Shown piece by piece: positions 19,933-29,478 of a stretch of DNA of 64,000 nucleotides. This stretch comes from Enterobacter soli ATCC BAA-2102 (GTDB lineage Bacteria; Pseudomonadota; Gammaproteobacteria; Enterobacterales; Enterobacteriaceae). The translations under genes and the position numbers were made by a program. The stretch covers positions 124,001 through 188,000 of the forward strand of contig NZ_LXES01000024.1 of assembly GCF_001654845.1 (NCBI RefSeq). The letters run 5' to 3'. Positions within the stretch are counted from its first letter, which is position 1. Every line of letters begins with the position of its first letter. The notes under the pieces are model-generated. The model made no database searches. It worked only from the letters and a program-made list of their open reading frames with translations, and had not been told where the DNA came from.

Positions 19933-21666
19933 GTGCCAAAGATCCGCCAGTTATGTTTGGTCAGTTTATTGCTGACAAGCGGAGTCGCCAGCGCGGCGAA
20001 TGTCCGTTTGCAGGTTGAGGGGTTATCCGGGGCGCTGGAAAAGAACGTGCGTGCACAGTTGTCTACGATTCAGGGAGACGAAGTGACGCCGGACCGGCGT
20101 TTTCGCGCACGTGTTGATGACGCGATCCGCGAAGGGTTAAAAGCGCTCGGCTATTACGAGCCGACCATCGATTTCGATTTACGTCCGCCACCGGCCAAAG
20201 GCCGGCAGGTATTGATCGCCCGTGTTTCGCCGGGCGAGCCGGTACTGATTGGCGGCACGGATGTGGTACTGCGCGGTGGTGCGCGTACCGACAGGGATTA
20301 TCTGGATCTGCTCGGCACACGTCCGAAAATCGGTACGGTGCTGGATCATGGCGATTACGACCATTTCAAAAAAGAACTCACCTCTGTTTCGCTGCGAAAG
20401 GGCTATTTCGACAGCCAGTTCAACAAAAGCCAGCTGGGGATCTCACTGGAAAGGCATCAGGCCTTCTGGGATATCGACTTTGACAGCGGCGAACGCTACC
20501 GCTTCGGCGATGTGACCTTTGAAGGCTCGCAAATCCGCGAAGAGTATCTGCAAAATCTGATCCCGTTTAAAAAGGGTGATTACTATCAGTCGAGGGATTT
20601 GGCGGAGTTAAACCGTCGCTTGTCGGCGACCGGATGGTTTAACTCGGTTGTTGTTGCCCCGGAGTTTGATAAATCCCGCAAGACCAAGGTGTTGCCGCTG
20701 CATGGCGTTGTATCGCCGCGCACCGAGAACACCATTGAGACGGGGATAGGCTATTCGACGGACGTGGGCCCCCGGGTGAAATCCACGTGGAAAAAACCGT
20801 GGATGAACTCCTACGGCCACAGCCTGACGACCAGCGCCAGTATCTCTTCGCCAGAGCAACAGCTGGACTTCAGCTATAAAATGCCGCTGCTGAAAAATCC
20901 GCTGGAACAGTACTATCTGGTGCAGGGTGGTTTTAAACGCACCGATCTGAACGATACCGAATCAGATTCCACCACGCTTGCGCTGTCGCGCTTCTGGGAT
21001 CTTTCGAGCGGCTGGCAGCGCGCCATTAACCTGCGCTGGAGCCTCGATCACTTTACCCAGGCGAATGTCACGAACACCACCATGCTGCTGTATCCCGGCG
21101 TGATGATTAGCCGCACCCGTTCGCGAGGTGGCCTGATGCCAGACTGGGGCGATTCCCAGCGCTACTCCATCGATTACTCCAACACGATGTGGGGCTCTGA
21201 CGTCGACTTCACGGTGGTGCAGGCGCAAAACGTCTGGATCCGAACCCTCTACGATAAACACCGCTTCGTCATGCGCGGCAATCTTGGCTGGATTGAAACC
21301 GGCGATTTCGACAAAGTCCCGCCTGACCTGCGTTTCTTCGCCGGTGGCGATCGCAGTATTCGTGGGTATAAGTACAAATCCATCGCGCCAAAAGATGACA
21401 GCGGCAAGCTGATCGGTGCGTCCAAGCTGGCGACAGGCTCACTGGAATACCAGTACAACGTCAGCGGAAAATGGTGGGGCGCTATGTTTGTGGATGGCGG
21501 TGAAGCCGTGAGTGATATTCGCCGCAGCGATTTCAAAACCGGCGCGGGCGTGGGCGTGCGCTGGCAGTCTCCTGTTGGGCCAATCAAACTCGATTTTGCC
21601 GTGCCTGTGGGTGACAAAGACGAACACGGTTTACAGTTTTATATCGGTCTGGGGCCTGAATTATGA
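19933..21666 (+). CDS. tamA: Autotransporter assembly factor TamA (Omp85 family)
   Basis: The protein has 577 residues, the E. coli length, from a GTG at 19933 preceded by AGGAG. A signal peptide (about 1-21, ending GVASA) is followed by three POTRA domains (about 22-260) and a 16-strand barrel (about 265-577) with the Omp85 RGY motif ([11 protein letters not shown]). TamA is the outer-membrane partner of TamB; the pair helps assemble some outer-membrane proteins and has been linked to phospholipid transport. A longer frame from 19852 lacks a signal peptide. Confidence 0.96.
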   Translation: MPKIRQLCLVSLLLTSGVASAANVRLQVEGLSGALEKNVRAQLSTIQGDEVTPDRRFRARVDDAIREGLKALGYYEPTIDFDLRPPPAKGRQVLIARVSPGEPVLIGGTDVVLRGGARTDRDYLDLLGTRPKIGTVLDHGDYDHFKKELTSVSLRKGYFDSQFNKSQLGISLERHQAFWDIDFDSGERYRFGDVTFEGSQIREEYLQNLIPFKKGDYYQSRDLAELNRRLSATGWFNSVVVAPEFDKSRKTKVLPLHGVVSPRTENTIETGIGYSTDVGPRVKSTWKKPWMNSYGHSLTTSASISSPEQQLDFSYKMPLLKNPLEQYYLVQGGFKRTDLNDTESDSTTLALSRFWDLSSGWQRAINLRWSLDHFTQANVTNTTMLLYPGVMISRTRSRGGLMPDWGDSQRYSIDYSNTMWGSDVDFTVVQAQNVWIRTLYDKHRFVMRGNLGWIETGDFDKVPPDLRFFAGGDRSIRGYKYKSIAPKDDSGKLIGASKLATGSLEYQYNVSGKWWGAMFVDGGEAVSDIRRSDFKTGAGVGVRWQSPVGPIKLDFAVPVGDKDEHGLQFYIGLGPEL

Positions 21667-24600
21667 GTTTATGGAAGAAGATAAGCCTCGGGGTGCTGAT
21701 TTTTATCGTGCTGTTGCTCGGTACCGTGGCGTTCCTGGTGGGGACCACTACCGGCCTGCATCTGCTGTTTAACGCGGCTAACCGCTGGGTTCCGGGGCTG
21801 GAGATTGGCCAGGTGACAGGCGGCTGGCGCGATCTGCGTCTGAAGAATATTCGCTATCAACAGCCCGGTGTGGCGGTTAACGCGGGCGAATTCCATCTGG
21901 CGGTCAAGCCTGGATGTTTACGCGACAGCAAACTGTGCGTGAACGATCTATCGCTAAAAGATGTGAACGTGGCGATAGATTCGAAAAAAATGCCGAAGTC
22001 TGCGCCGGTAGAAGAACAGGATACTGGCCCGCTTAATCTCTCCACGCCTTACCCCATCGCGCTCTACCGGGTGGCGCTGAATAACGTCAATATCAAAATC
22101 GACGACACCACCGTGTCCGTGATGGACTTCTCCTCTGGTCTGCGCTGGCAGGAAAAAAATCTCACTCTGACGCCAACCTCACTGCAAGGGCTGTTGATTG
22201 CCCTGCCGAAAGTGGCAAAAGTGGCGCAGGAAGAGATTGTTGAACCGAAGATCCAGAACCCGCAGCCAGAAGAAAAACCGCTTGGTGAAACGCTGACGGA
22301 ACTCTTCGCAAAACCGGTGCTGCCGGAAATGACCGACGTGCACTTGCCGTTGAACCTCAATATTGAAGAGTTCAAAGGCGCACAGCTGCGCCTGACGGGT
22401 GACACTGACCTGACGGTCTACAACCTGTTGCTTAAAGTCAGCAGTATCGACGGCAATATGAAGCTCGATGCGATGGATATCGATACGAATCAGGGTTCCG
22501 TGAATGCGAGCGGGAATGCGCTGCTGCGTGACAACTGGCCGGTGGATATCACGCTTAACAGCGCGCTGAACATTGATCCGCTCAAAGGCGAGAAGGTGAA
22601 GCTGAAAGTGGGCGGGGCGCTGCGCGAGAAACTGGAGTTTGGCGTTAACCTGTCTGGCCCGGTGGATATGGTACTGCGCGGGCAAACGCAGCTGGCAGAA
22701 GCGGGTTTACCGCTGAATCTGGAGATTGTCAGCCAGCAGCTTTACTGGCCGTTTACCGGTGAAAAACAGTTCCAGGCCGATGACCTGAAGCTCAAACTCA
22801 GCGGCAAAATGACCGATTACACGCTGTCGTTCCGCACTGATGTGAAGGGGCAGGGTGTACCGCCTGCCGGCATAACGCTGGATGCGAAGGGTAACGAACG
22901 CCAGATTAATCTCGACAAACTGACCGTCGCGGCGCTGGAAGGAAAAACAGAGCTGACGGCGCTGCTCGACTGGCAGCAGGCGATCAGCTGGCGCGGTGAG
23001 CTAAAACTGACGGGCATCAACACCGCCAAAGAAGTGCCGGACTGGCCATCAAAACTTGATGGCCTGATCAAAACCCGTGGCAGCCTGTACGGTGGGACGT
23101 GGCAGATGGACGTGCCGGAAATCAAACTCACCGGCAACGTGAAGCAAAACAAAGTCAACGTTGAAGGTTCGGTAAAAGGTAACAGCTACCTGCAATGGGT
23201 GATCCCGGGGCTGCATGTGGCGCTGGGGCGCAATACGGCGGACATCAAAGGTGAGCTTGGCGTTAAAGACCTCAATCTGGATGCCACCATCGACGCGCCG
23301 AATCTGGATAATGCCCTGCCGGGTCTTGGCGGTACGGCGAAAGGGTTAGTGAAGGTGCGCGGTACGGTGGATGCACCGCAGCTGCTGGCAGATATCACCG
23401 CGAATGCCCTGCGCTGGCAGGAACTGACCATTGCCCGCGTCCGTGTGGAAGGGGATGTAAAATCCACCGATCAGATTGGCGGGAATCTGAACCTGCGCGT
23501 AGAGCGTATTGCCCAGCCGGATGTGAACATTAATCTGGTAACGCTGGCCGCGAAAGGCAACGAGAAACAGCATGACCTCCAGCTGAACGTGCAGGGTGAG
23601 CCGGTTTCCGGGCAGCTGCACCTGACGGGCAGTTTCGACCGCAAGGAAGAGCGCTGGAAGGGAACGCTTGATAATACCCGTTTCAACACGCCGGTTGGCC
23701 CTCTGGCGCTGTCACGCTCCATCGCGCTGGATTACCGCAATGCCGAACAAAAAATCAGTATCGGACCGCACTGCTGGACCAACCCGAATGCCGAACTCTG
23801 CGTGCCGCAAACCATTGATGCCGGTGCGGAAGGGCGCGCGCAGATAAACCTCAACCGGTTTGATCTGGCGATGCTGAAACCCTTTATGCCGGACACCACC
23901 CAGGCGAGCGGTGTCTTTAGCGGTAAAGCGGATGTGGCGTGGGACACCACCAAAGAGGGGCTGCCGCAGGGAAGTGTGACCCTGTCCGGGCGCAACGTGA
24001 AGGTGACGCAGGAGGTGAATGACGCACCGCTGCCGGTGGCATTTGATACCCTGAATCTGAGCGCCGACCTGCATAACAACCGTGCAGAGCTGGGGTGGCT
24101 TATTCGCCTGACTAACAACGGTCAGTTCGACGGACAAGTGCAGATAACCGATCCGCAAGGGCGACGTAATCTGGGCGGCAACGTCAACATCCGCAACTTC
24201 AACCTGGCGATGGCGAATGCAATTTTCTCGCGCGGTGAAAAAGCCGCCGGGATGCTGAATGCCAATCTGCGGCTGGCGGGGACGGCGCAAAGCCCGCAGT
24301 TGTTCGGGCAGATGCAGCTGAATGGCGTGGATATCGACGGTAACTTTATGCCGTTTGATATGCAGCCAAGCCAGATTGCGATGAACTTTAACGGCATGAG
24401 CTCCACGCTTGCCGGGGTGGTTCGCACCCAGCAAGGGCAAATCAACCTGAGCGGTGATGCCGACTGGAGCCAGCTTGATAACTGGCGTGCGCGCATTGCG
24501 GCAAAAGGCAGCAAAGTGCGTATTACCGTACCGCCGATGGTGCGTCTGGACGTGTCACCGGATGTGGTGTTTGAAGCCACGCCGAGCCTCTTTACGCTGG

Positions 24601-25439
24601 ACGGACGCGTAGACGTGCCGTGGGCGCGTATCGTGGTTCACGACGTGCCGGAAAGCGCGGTTGGGGTATCCAGTGATGAAGTGATGCTCGATAAAAACCT
24701 GAAGCCGGTGGAACAGAAGAGCGCGGGTATCCCGATCAACAGTAATCTTATCGTGCACGTCGGGAACAACGTGCGCCTCGAGGCGTTTGGGCTGAAGGCG
24801 AGACTGACGGGCGACCTGAAAGTGGCTCAGGATAAACAAGGGCTTGGCCTGAACGGGCAGATCAACATTCCTGACGGGCGCTTCCACGCCTACGGTCAGG
24901 ATCTGATTGTCCGTAAAGGTGAGCTGTTGTTCTCAGGGCCACCCGATCAGCCGCTGCTGAATATCGAAGCCATTCGTAACCCGGATGCCACCGAAAACGA
25001 CGTGATTGCTGGCGTACGCGTCACGGGCACCGCCGACGAGCCAAAAGCGGAAATCTTCTCCGACCCGGTAATGTCGCAGCAAGAAGCGCTTTCTTATCTG
25101 CTGCGTGGACAGGGTCTGGAAAGCGGCCAAAGCGATAGTGCCGCGATGACATCAATGTTAGTGGGTCTGGGGGTTGCACAAAGTGGGCAGGTTGTGGGTA
25201 AAATCGGCGAGACGTTCGGCGTTAGCAATCTGGCACTGGACACCCAGGGCGTTGGTGACTCTTCACAGGTGGTGGTCAGCGGCTATGTACTGCCGGGTCT
25301 ACAGGTAAAATATGGTGTGGGGATCTTTGACTCACTCGCTACACTCACGTTACGCTATCGTCTGATGCCTAAGCTATATCTGGAAGCAGTGTCCGGCGTA
25401 GATCAGGCACTGGATTTGCTCTATCAGTTTGAGTTTTAG
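21663..25439 (+). CDS. tamB: Envelope-spanning AsmA-like protein TamB
   Basis: The protein has 1258 residues, one less than in E. coli. An N-terminal signal anchor (about 6-28, [22 protein letters not shown]) is followed by a long beta-helical groove made of repeated amphipathic strands, and a C-terminal DUF490/TamB domain (about 920-1258, ending [20 protein letters not shown]). It bridges inner and outer membranes and works with TamA. The start ATGA overlaps the tamA stop by four bases, so the two are translationally coupled. The large opposite-strand open frames here are shadows. Confidence 0.96.
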   Translation: MSLWKKISLGVLIFIVLLLGTVAFLVGTTTGLHLLFNAANRWVPGLEIGQVTGGWRDLRLKNIRYQQPGVAVNAGEFHLAVKPGCLRDSKLCVNDLSLKDVNVAIDSKKMPKSAPVEEQDTGPLNLSTPYPIALYRVALNNVNIKIDDTTVSVMDFSSGLRWQEKNLTLTPTSLQGLLIALPKVAKVAQEEIVEPKIQNPQPEEKPLGETLTELFAKPVLPEMTDVHLPLNLNIEEFKGAQLRLTGDTDLTVYNLLLKVSSIDGNMKLDAMDIDTNQGSVNASGNALLRDNWPVDITLNSALNIDPLKGEKVKLKVGGALREKLEFGVNLSGPVDMVLRGQTQLAEAGLPLNLEIVSQQLYWPFTGEKQFQADDLKLKLSGKMTDYTLSFRTDVKGQGVPPAGITLDAKGNERQINLDKLTVAALEGKTELTALLDWQQAISWRGELKLTGINTAKEVPDWPSKLDGLIKTRGSLYGGTWQMDVPEIKLTGNVKQNKVNVEGSVKGNSYLQWVIPGLHVALGRNTADIKGELGVKDLNLDATIDAPNLDNALPGLGGTAKGLVKVRGTVDAPQLLADITANALRWQELTIARVRVEGDVKSTDQIGGNLNLRVERIAQPDVNINLVTLAAKGNEKQHDLQLNVQGEPVSGQLHLTGSFDRKEERWKGTLDNTRFNTPVGPLALSRSIALDYRNAEQKISIGPHCWTNPNAELCVPQTIDAGAEGRAQINLNRFDLAMLKPFMPDTTQASGVFSGKADVAWDTTKEGLPQGSVTLSGRNVKVTQEVNDAPLPVAFDTLNLSADLHNNRAELGWLIRLTNNGQFDGQVQITDPQGRRNLGGNVNIRNFNLAMANAIFSRGEKAAGMLNANLRLAGTAQSPQLFGQMQLNGVDIDGNFMPFDMQPSQIAMNFNGMSSTLAGVVRTQQGQINLSGDADWSQLDNWRARIAAKGSKVRITVPPMVRLDVSPDVVFEATPSLFTLDGRVDVPWARIVVHDVPESAVGVSSDEVMLDKNLKPVEQKSAGIPINSNLIVHVGNNVRLEAFGLKARLTGDLKVAQDKQGLGLNGQINIPDGRFHAYGQDLIVRKGELLFSGPPDQPLLNIEAIRNPDATENDVIAGVRVTGTADEPKAEIFSDPVMSQQEALSYLLRGQGLESGQSDSAAMTSMLVGLGVAQSGQVVGKIGETFGVSNLALDTQGVGDSSQVVVSGYVLPGLQVKYGVGIFDSLATLTLRYRLMPKLYLEAVSGVDQALDLLYQFEF

Positions 25440-25441
25440 CA

Positions 25442-25786
25442 ATGCGAATATTTGTTTACGGCAGTTTACGAACTAAGCAAGGTAACAGCCACTGGATGAC
25501 GAACGCCCAGTTGCTGGGGAATTACAATATCGAGAACTACCAGTTGTACAGTCTGGGCCACTATCCAGGCGCAGTTCCGGGGAACGGAACGGTACAAGGT
25601 GAGGTTTATCGTATTGATAATGCCACGCTTGCCGAACTTGATGCCTTGCGCACCAGGGGCGGTGAGTACGCTCGCCAGTTGATCCAGACACCGTACGGAA
25701 GCGCGTGGATGTACGTCTACCAGCGTCCGGTTGAAGGGTTAACGCGGATTGAAAGCGGTAACTGGTTAGACAGAGACCAGTACTGA
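25442..25786 (+). CDS. ytfP: YtfP, gamma-glutamylcyclotransferase-like protein
   Basis: The protein has 114 residues with the GGCT-fold signature MRIFVYGSLRTKQGN at the N-terminus and a conserved Glu near residue 70 (RTRGGEYAR) at the place of the catalytic acid of this family. The biological substrate of YtfP is not established. It starts two bases after the tamB stop and is the third gene of tamA-tamB-ytfP, as in E. coli. Confidence 0.94.
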   Translation: MRIFVYGSLRTKQGNSHWMTNAQLLGNYNIENYQLYSLGHYPGAVPGNGTVQGEVYRIDNATLAELDALRTRGGEYARQLIQTPYGSAWMYVYQRPVEGLTRIESGNWLDRDQY

Positions 25787-25792
25787 TAAACG

Positions 25793-25823
25793 ACAACGCC
25801 ACCGTGAGGTGGCGTTGTTTTTT
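25793..25823 (+). terminator. Terminator of tamA-tamB-ytfP
   Basis: ACAACGCCACC/GGTGGCGTTGT with a short loop followed by a run of T. It also lies ten bases from the end of the convergent chemoreceptor gene. Confidence 0.92.
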
Positions 25824-25833
25824 GTGCGCGCTT

Positions 25834-27414
25834 TTAGGCTTCCTGACGTAGTTTGAAGACCTGCACCGTATCCAGAAGCTGTTCGGCCTGGCGATGCATC
25901 GCCTGCGCCGCAGCAGAGGATTCTTGCGATAAGGTGGCGTTTTGCTGCGTCGCCGCATCCATATGCGTTACCGCGACATTCACCTGATCAATACCCGTGC
26001 TCTGTTCATGACTGGCGTGTGAGATAGCTTCGATAAGCTCACTCACTTTGCTGACGCTATGCAGAATATCAGCCATTGCCTCACCGGCTTGTTTTACCTG
26101 CCCGTTACCCTCATCAATGCGGTTAACGGAGCGATCGATAAGCACCCGAATTTCTTTCGCCGCGGCGGCTGAGCGTTGTGCCAGGGCGCGGACTTCAGCT
26201 GCAACAACCGCAAACCCACGCCCCTCGGTACCAGCACGCGCTGCCTCTACGGCAGCGTTCAGCGCCAGAATGTTGGTCTGGAAGGCGATGCTGTCGATCA
26301 TGCCGATAATGTTATTAATTTCGCTGGAGAAATTGTGGATTTCGCTCATGGTCTGTACTGCGCGCTCGACGGCTTCTTCACCCTGGCGGGCAACCTGGCG
26401 CGCATTCTGGGCAAGATCGCTTGCGGTGCGTGAGTTTTCCGCATTGCTTTTCACCACCGACGTCAGCTCTTCCATTGACGCGGCAGTTTGTTCCAGCGCG
26501 CTGGCCTGTGCCTCGTTACGGGATGAAAGTTCATGGCTACCGCTGGCAATCTGGGCAGACGCGGTGGCGATCGTTTCTGTGCCGCTACGTACCCCAGAGA
26601 CAATGCGGGTGAGGTTGTCGTTCATCTCTTGCAGGGCGCGCATCAGTTCTGCTGTCTCATCACGGCCTGCTACGGCAAAGTGAGATTGCAAATCCCCTGC
26701 GGCGACCGTGCGAGCAATGGTAACCGCCTGCGCCAGCGGGCGGGTAATGCTACGCACCAGCCACCAGGTGACCAGCATTCCGGCAGCCAGGGTGAGCGCC
26801 ATTGCCAGCATCAGCATCCATTTTGTCTCTTCGTACTTAGCCTGGTTACGCGCGATAGTCTGCTTGTGTAGCTCTTGAGCATGTTGCAGCGTGCGGGTCA
26901 CCACGTTGTCGATCATTTTGGTGGGTTCACGGTCGATCCCCGTTACCAGTTTGTCGACCTGCTGGGCGCTAGTGGCATCACCAACCTGATAAGTCGTCAG
27001 TGCTGCCAGATACTTTTGTTCAAGACCCGCATGGATTTCACGTGTTTCCATCACCTGCTGGTTATCCATGCCAATCTTTGGCAGCAGTTCTCCCAGGTGC
27101 GTCAGCAGTGCCTGCGTGTTCTGGCTTTCTGCAATAAACGCACTCTTGTATTTGTTGAACGCCTCTTGTCCCTGAGCACCGCGAATCAGTGTGTTTTTCC
27201 ACTCCTGAACCTGAATTTTGAATTGAACCTGGGCATTACGCGCAGTATCGATACTGTCGGTTATGGTTTGTTCCATCGCCATTATCTGCTCGTTTTGCGC
27301 CCGGCTGTCGCTGTTAATAACCAAACCCCGCAGGCCGATGAACAGCGTAGCAAGCAGCAGAAGCGACGCCAGAAGTCCCAGGCGTTGTCCAATTGTGAGT
27401 GTGTTGAGTTTCAT
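25834..27414 (-). CDS. Methyl-accepting chemotaxis protein (second receptor)
   Basis: The protein has 526 residues: TM1 (about 11-32), a periplasmic helical domain with NAQVQFKIQVQEWKNTLIRG (about 60-79), TM2 (about 198-220), HAMP (about 221-275) and a signalling domain with the tip [21 protein letters not shown]. It ends in FKLRQEA and has no NWETF tether, so it would rely on other receptors for CheR/CheB docking. The ligand is unknown; the helical domain is unlike Tar/Tsr. It occupies the ytfP-ppa interval, where E. coli K-12 carries the chpSB toxin-antitoxin genes. Confidence 0.92.
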   Translation of the reverse strand: MKLNTLTIGQRLGLLASLLLLATLFIGLRGLVINSDSRAQNEQIMAMEQTITDSIDTARNAQVQFKIQVQEWKNTLIRGAQGQEAFNKYKSAFIAESQNTQALLTHLGELLPKIGMDNQQVMETREIHAGLEQKYLAALTTYQVGDATSAQQVDKLVTGIDREPTKMIDNVVTRTLQHAQELHKQTIARNQAKYEETKWMLMLAMALTLAAGMLVTWWLVRSITRPLAQAVTIARTVAAGDLQSHFAVAGRDETAELMRALQEMNDNLTRIVSGVRSGTETIATASAQIASGSHELSSRNEAQASALEQTAASMEELTSVVKSNAENSRTASDLAQNARQVARQGEEAVERAVQTMSEIHNFSSEINNIIGMIDSIAFQTNILALNAAVEAARAGTEGRGFAVVAAEVRALAQRSAAAAKEIRVLIDRSVNRIDEGNGQVKQAGEAMADILHSVSKVSELIEAISHASHEQSTGIDQVNVAVTHMDAATQQNATLSQESSAAAQAMHRQAEQLLDTVQVFKLRQEA

Positions 27415-27458
27415 GATTTCCCGTTAAGTGAAAAAGCGATCGCGATCACGCAGGGGAG

Positions 27459-27485
27459 GTATCGACCTGGGAAAGGCAGACTTTA
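27459..27485 (-). promoter_or_regulatory. FliA (sigma-28) promoter of the second chemoreceptor gene
   Basis: On the minus strand TAAA (27485-27482), a 15-base spacer and GTCGATAC (27466-27459) match the sigma-28 consensus at ten of twelve positions. It lies about 45 bases upstream of the start codon. Confidence 0.82.
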
Positions 27486-27586
27486 AGGGGGGAAAGTGGA
27501 GGTAAGGCAGGCAAAAAGCGCTATCTAATTAATATCGCGAACTAAAATCTCTTTGTGACGTTTTTGTGACAATTTGCAATCGATAC

Positions 27587-27612
27587 AAAAAAGCCCCGAC
27601 ATTGCGGGGCCT
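27587..27612 (-). terminator. Intrinsic terminator of ppa
   Basis: On the minus strand GGCCCCGCAATGTCGGGGC folds into a GCCCCG-type stem followed by six T. It starts about 20 bases after the ppa stop. Confidence 0.9.
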
Positions 27613-27631
27613 TAGCAATCAGCGGTAAGAA

Positions 27632-28162
27632 TTACTTCTTAGCTGCACGCTCGAAGGACGCGATGATTTCTGCTTTTGCAGCTTCAGCGTTGTCCCAGCC
27701 GTCAACTTTAACCCACTTGCCTTTTTCGAGGTCTTTGTAGTGCTCGAAGAAGTGAGTGATCTGCGCTTTCAGCAGTTCTGGCAGGTCGTTCACATCTTTA
27801 ATGTGATCGTACTCTTTGCTCAGTTTGGTGTGCGGTACTGCAACCAGTTTCGCATCTTCACCAGATTCGTCGGTCATTTTCAGCACGCCAACTGGACGGC
27901 AGCGGATGACTGAGCCTGGCTCCAGTGGGTATGGCGTTGGGACCAGCACGTCAACCGGGTCACCGTCCAGAGACAGGGTGTGGTTGATGTAGCCATAGTT
28001 GCATGGGTAGAACATTGCGGTAGACATGAAACGGTCAACGAACAGTGCGCCGCTCTCTTTGTCCACTTCGTATTTGATAGGATCTGCGTTAGCCGGGATT
28101 TCGATAACAACGTAGATGTCTTCTGGCAGTTCTTTACCCGCAGGGACGTTGAGTAAGCTCAT
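27632..28162 (-). CDS. ppa: Inorganic pyrophosphatase
   Basis: The protein has 176 residues, as in E. coli. Family I signature motifs include [30 protein letters not shown], which carries the Mg-binding aspartates, and [12 protein letters not shown]. It hydrolyses pyrophosphate to drive biosynthetic reactions. The start is the ATG at 28162 ([20 protein letters not shown]); upstream extension to 28312 is not conserved. Codon use is strongly biased, which fits high expression. Confidence 0.97.
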   Translation of the reverse strand: MSLLNVPAGKELPEDIYVVIEIPANADPIKYEVDKESGALFVDRFMSTAMFYPCNYGYINHTLSLDGDPVDVLVPTPYPLEPGSVIRCRPVGVLKMTDESGEDAKLVAVPHTKLSKEYDHIKDVNDLPELLKAQITHFFEHYKDLEKGKWVKVDGWDNAEAAKAEIIASFERAAKK

Positions 28163-28325
28163 GTCTGTATCCTTTAAAATGTATGGTAAACAAGTGGCGA
28201 GTATTATAGCCAACTGGCGCTGAATGTCTTCGCTTGTTTTCGCCATCGCCCGCCGTTGTTTGCCATTTTCAGACCGATTCCATGACAGAAAAATCCATAA
28301 ACTCAGCCGCATTTTTCATGACGGA

Positions 28326-28342
28326 ATGAAAGCGATTACAAA
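28326..28342. promoter_or_regulatory. Candidate GalR/GalS-type operator upstream of ytfQ
   Basis: ATGAAAGCGATTACAAA has the LacI-family form with a central CG and partly matches the GalR consensus. ytfQ is a reported GalR/GalS target in E. coli. It lies about 130 bases before the start codon, so the assignment is tentative. Confidence 0.4.
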
Positions 28343-28378
28343 CTTGTGATTAACGTTTTATTCACTTTTCCGAAGTGT

Positions 28379-28401
28379 GATGTAACGCAATCCGTTACAT
28401 C
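28379..28401. promoter_or_regulatory. Perfect 9-bp dyad in the ytfQ promoter region
   Basis: GATGTAACG (28379-28387), CAATC, CGTTACATC (28393-28401) is an inverted repeat eleven bases upstream of a good -10 element (TATAGT, 28412-28417). It covers the -35 area, a typical place for a repressor. No known consensus was matched with confidence. Confidence 0.6.
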
Positions 28402-28471
28402 TCTCATTGTCTATAGTTTTCCCGCAGAACATCTTTTAACCAACAATAACCTACCCTACGAGGACGCACTT

Positions 28472-29428
28472 ATGTGGAAGCGCTTACTTCTTGTCACAGC
28501 AGTTTCAGCAGCCATGTCGTCTATGGCGATGGCAGCACCATTAACCGTAGGATTTTCTCAGGTCGGCTCTGAATCTGGCTGGCGTGCGGCAGAAACCAAC
28601 GTTGCGAAAAGTGAGGCCCAGAAACGTGGCATCACGCTGAAAATCGCCGATGGTCAGCAAAAGCAAGAGAATCAGATCAAAGCCGTTCGTTCCTTTATCG
28701 CGCAGGGCGTTGACGCCATCTTCATTGCCCCTGTTGTGGCAACAGGTTGGGAGCCGGTCCTGAAAGAAGCGAAAGACGCGGAGATTCCGGTCTTCCTGCT
28801 CGATCGTTCCATCGATGTAAAAGACAAATCTCTCTATATGACCACCGTTACCGCCAACAACATTCTTGAAGGTCAGTTGATCGGTGACTGGCTGGTTAAA
28901 CAGGTCGACGGCAAGCCGTGTAACGTGGTTGAACTGCAAGGCACAGTGGGTGCGAGCGTGGCAATCGACCGTAAGAAAGGTTTTGCTGAAGCCATCGCTA
29001 AAGCGCCAAACATCAAGATTATCCGTTCTCAGTCCGGCGACTTTACCCGCAGTAAGGGGAAAGAAGTGATGGAAAGCTTTATCAAGGCTGAAAACAACGG
29101 CAAGAACATCTGCATGGTTTACGCCCATAACGATGACATGGTGATCGGTGCCATCCAGGCCATCAAAGAAGCGGGCCTGAAACCGGGCAAAGATATCCTC
29201 ACCGGCTCTATCGACGGCGTGCCTGACATCTACAAAGCGATGATGGATGGCGAAGCCAACGCCAGCGTTGAGCTGACGCCAAACATGGCGGGCCCGGCAT
29301 TTGACGCGCTGGAGAAATTCAAGAAAGACGGCACCATGCCTGAGAAGTTGACCATCACCAAATCCACTCTCTACCTGCCAGATACCGCGAAAGAAGAGTT
29401 AGAGAAGAAGAAAAATATGGGCTACTGA
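28472..29428 (+). CDS. ytfQ: Galactofuranose ABC transporter substrate-binding protein YtfQ
   Basis: The protein has 318 residues, as in E. coli. A signal peptide covers about 1-21 (MWKRLLLVTAVSAAMSSMAMA), followed by a periplasmic-binding-protein type I fold of the ribose/galactose group (VGFSQVGSESGWRAAE, IDAIFIAPVVATGWEPVLKEA, GSIDGVPDIYKAMMDGEANASVE). E. coli YtfQ binds galactofuranose. It heads the importer operon ytfQRT-yjfF. Upstream in-frame codons to 28346 precede the promoter and are not used. Confidence 0.96.
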   Translation: MWKRLLLVTAVSAAMSSMAMAAPLTVGFSQVGSESGWRAAETNVAKSEAQKRGITLKIADGQQKQENQIKAVRSFIAQGVDAIFIAPVVATGWEPVLKEAKDAEIPVFLLDRSIDVKDKSLYMTTVTANNILEGQLIGDWLVKQVDGKPCNVVELQGTVGASVAIDRKKGFAEAIAKAPNIKIIRSQSGDFTRSKGKEVMESFIKAENNGKNICMVYAHNDDMVIGAIQAIKEAGLKPGKDILTGSIDGVPDIYKAMMDGEANASVELTPNMAGPAFDALEKFKKDGTMPEKLTITKSTLYLPDTAKEELEKKKNMGY

Positions 29429-29436
29429 TGCCTTTT

Positions 29437-29474
29437 GCCCTCTCTCCTGTGGGGAGAGGGTTAGGGTGAGGGGG
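29437..29474. repeat. Dispersed CCCTCTCCC-type repeat, copy 2 (inside the ytfQ-ytfR gap)
   Basis: GCCCTCTCTCCTGTGGGGAG..AGGGTTAGGGTGAGGGGG. It fills nearly the whole spacer between ytfQ and ytfR and ends five bases before the ytfR start, so the ytfR ribosome-binding site lies in it. Confidence 0.85.
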
Positions 29475-29478
29475 AATC

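Noticed and set aside
23712-24440. A 242-codon open frame opposite tamB
   Set aside because: It is a shadow of a G+C-rich conserved gene and has no ribosome-binding site or domain.
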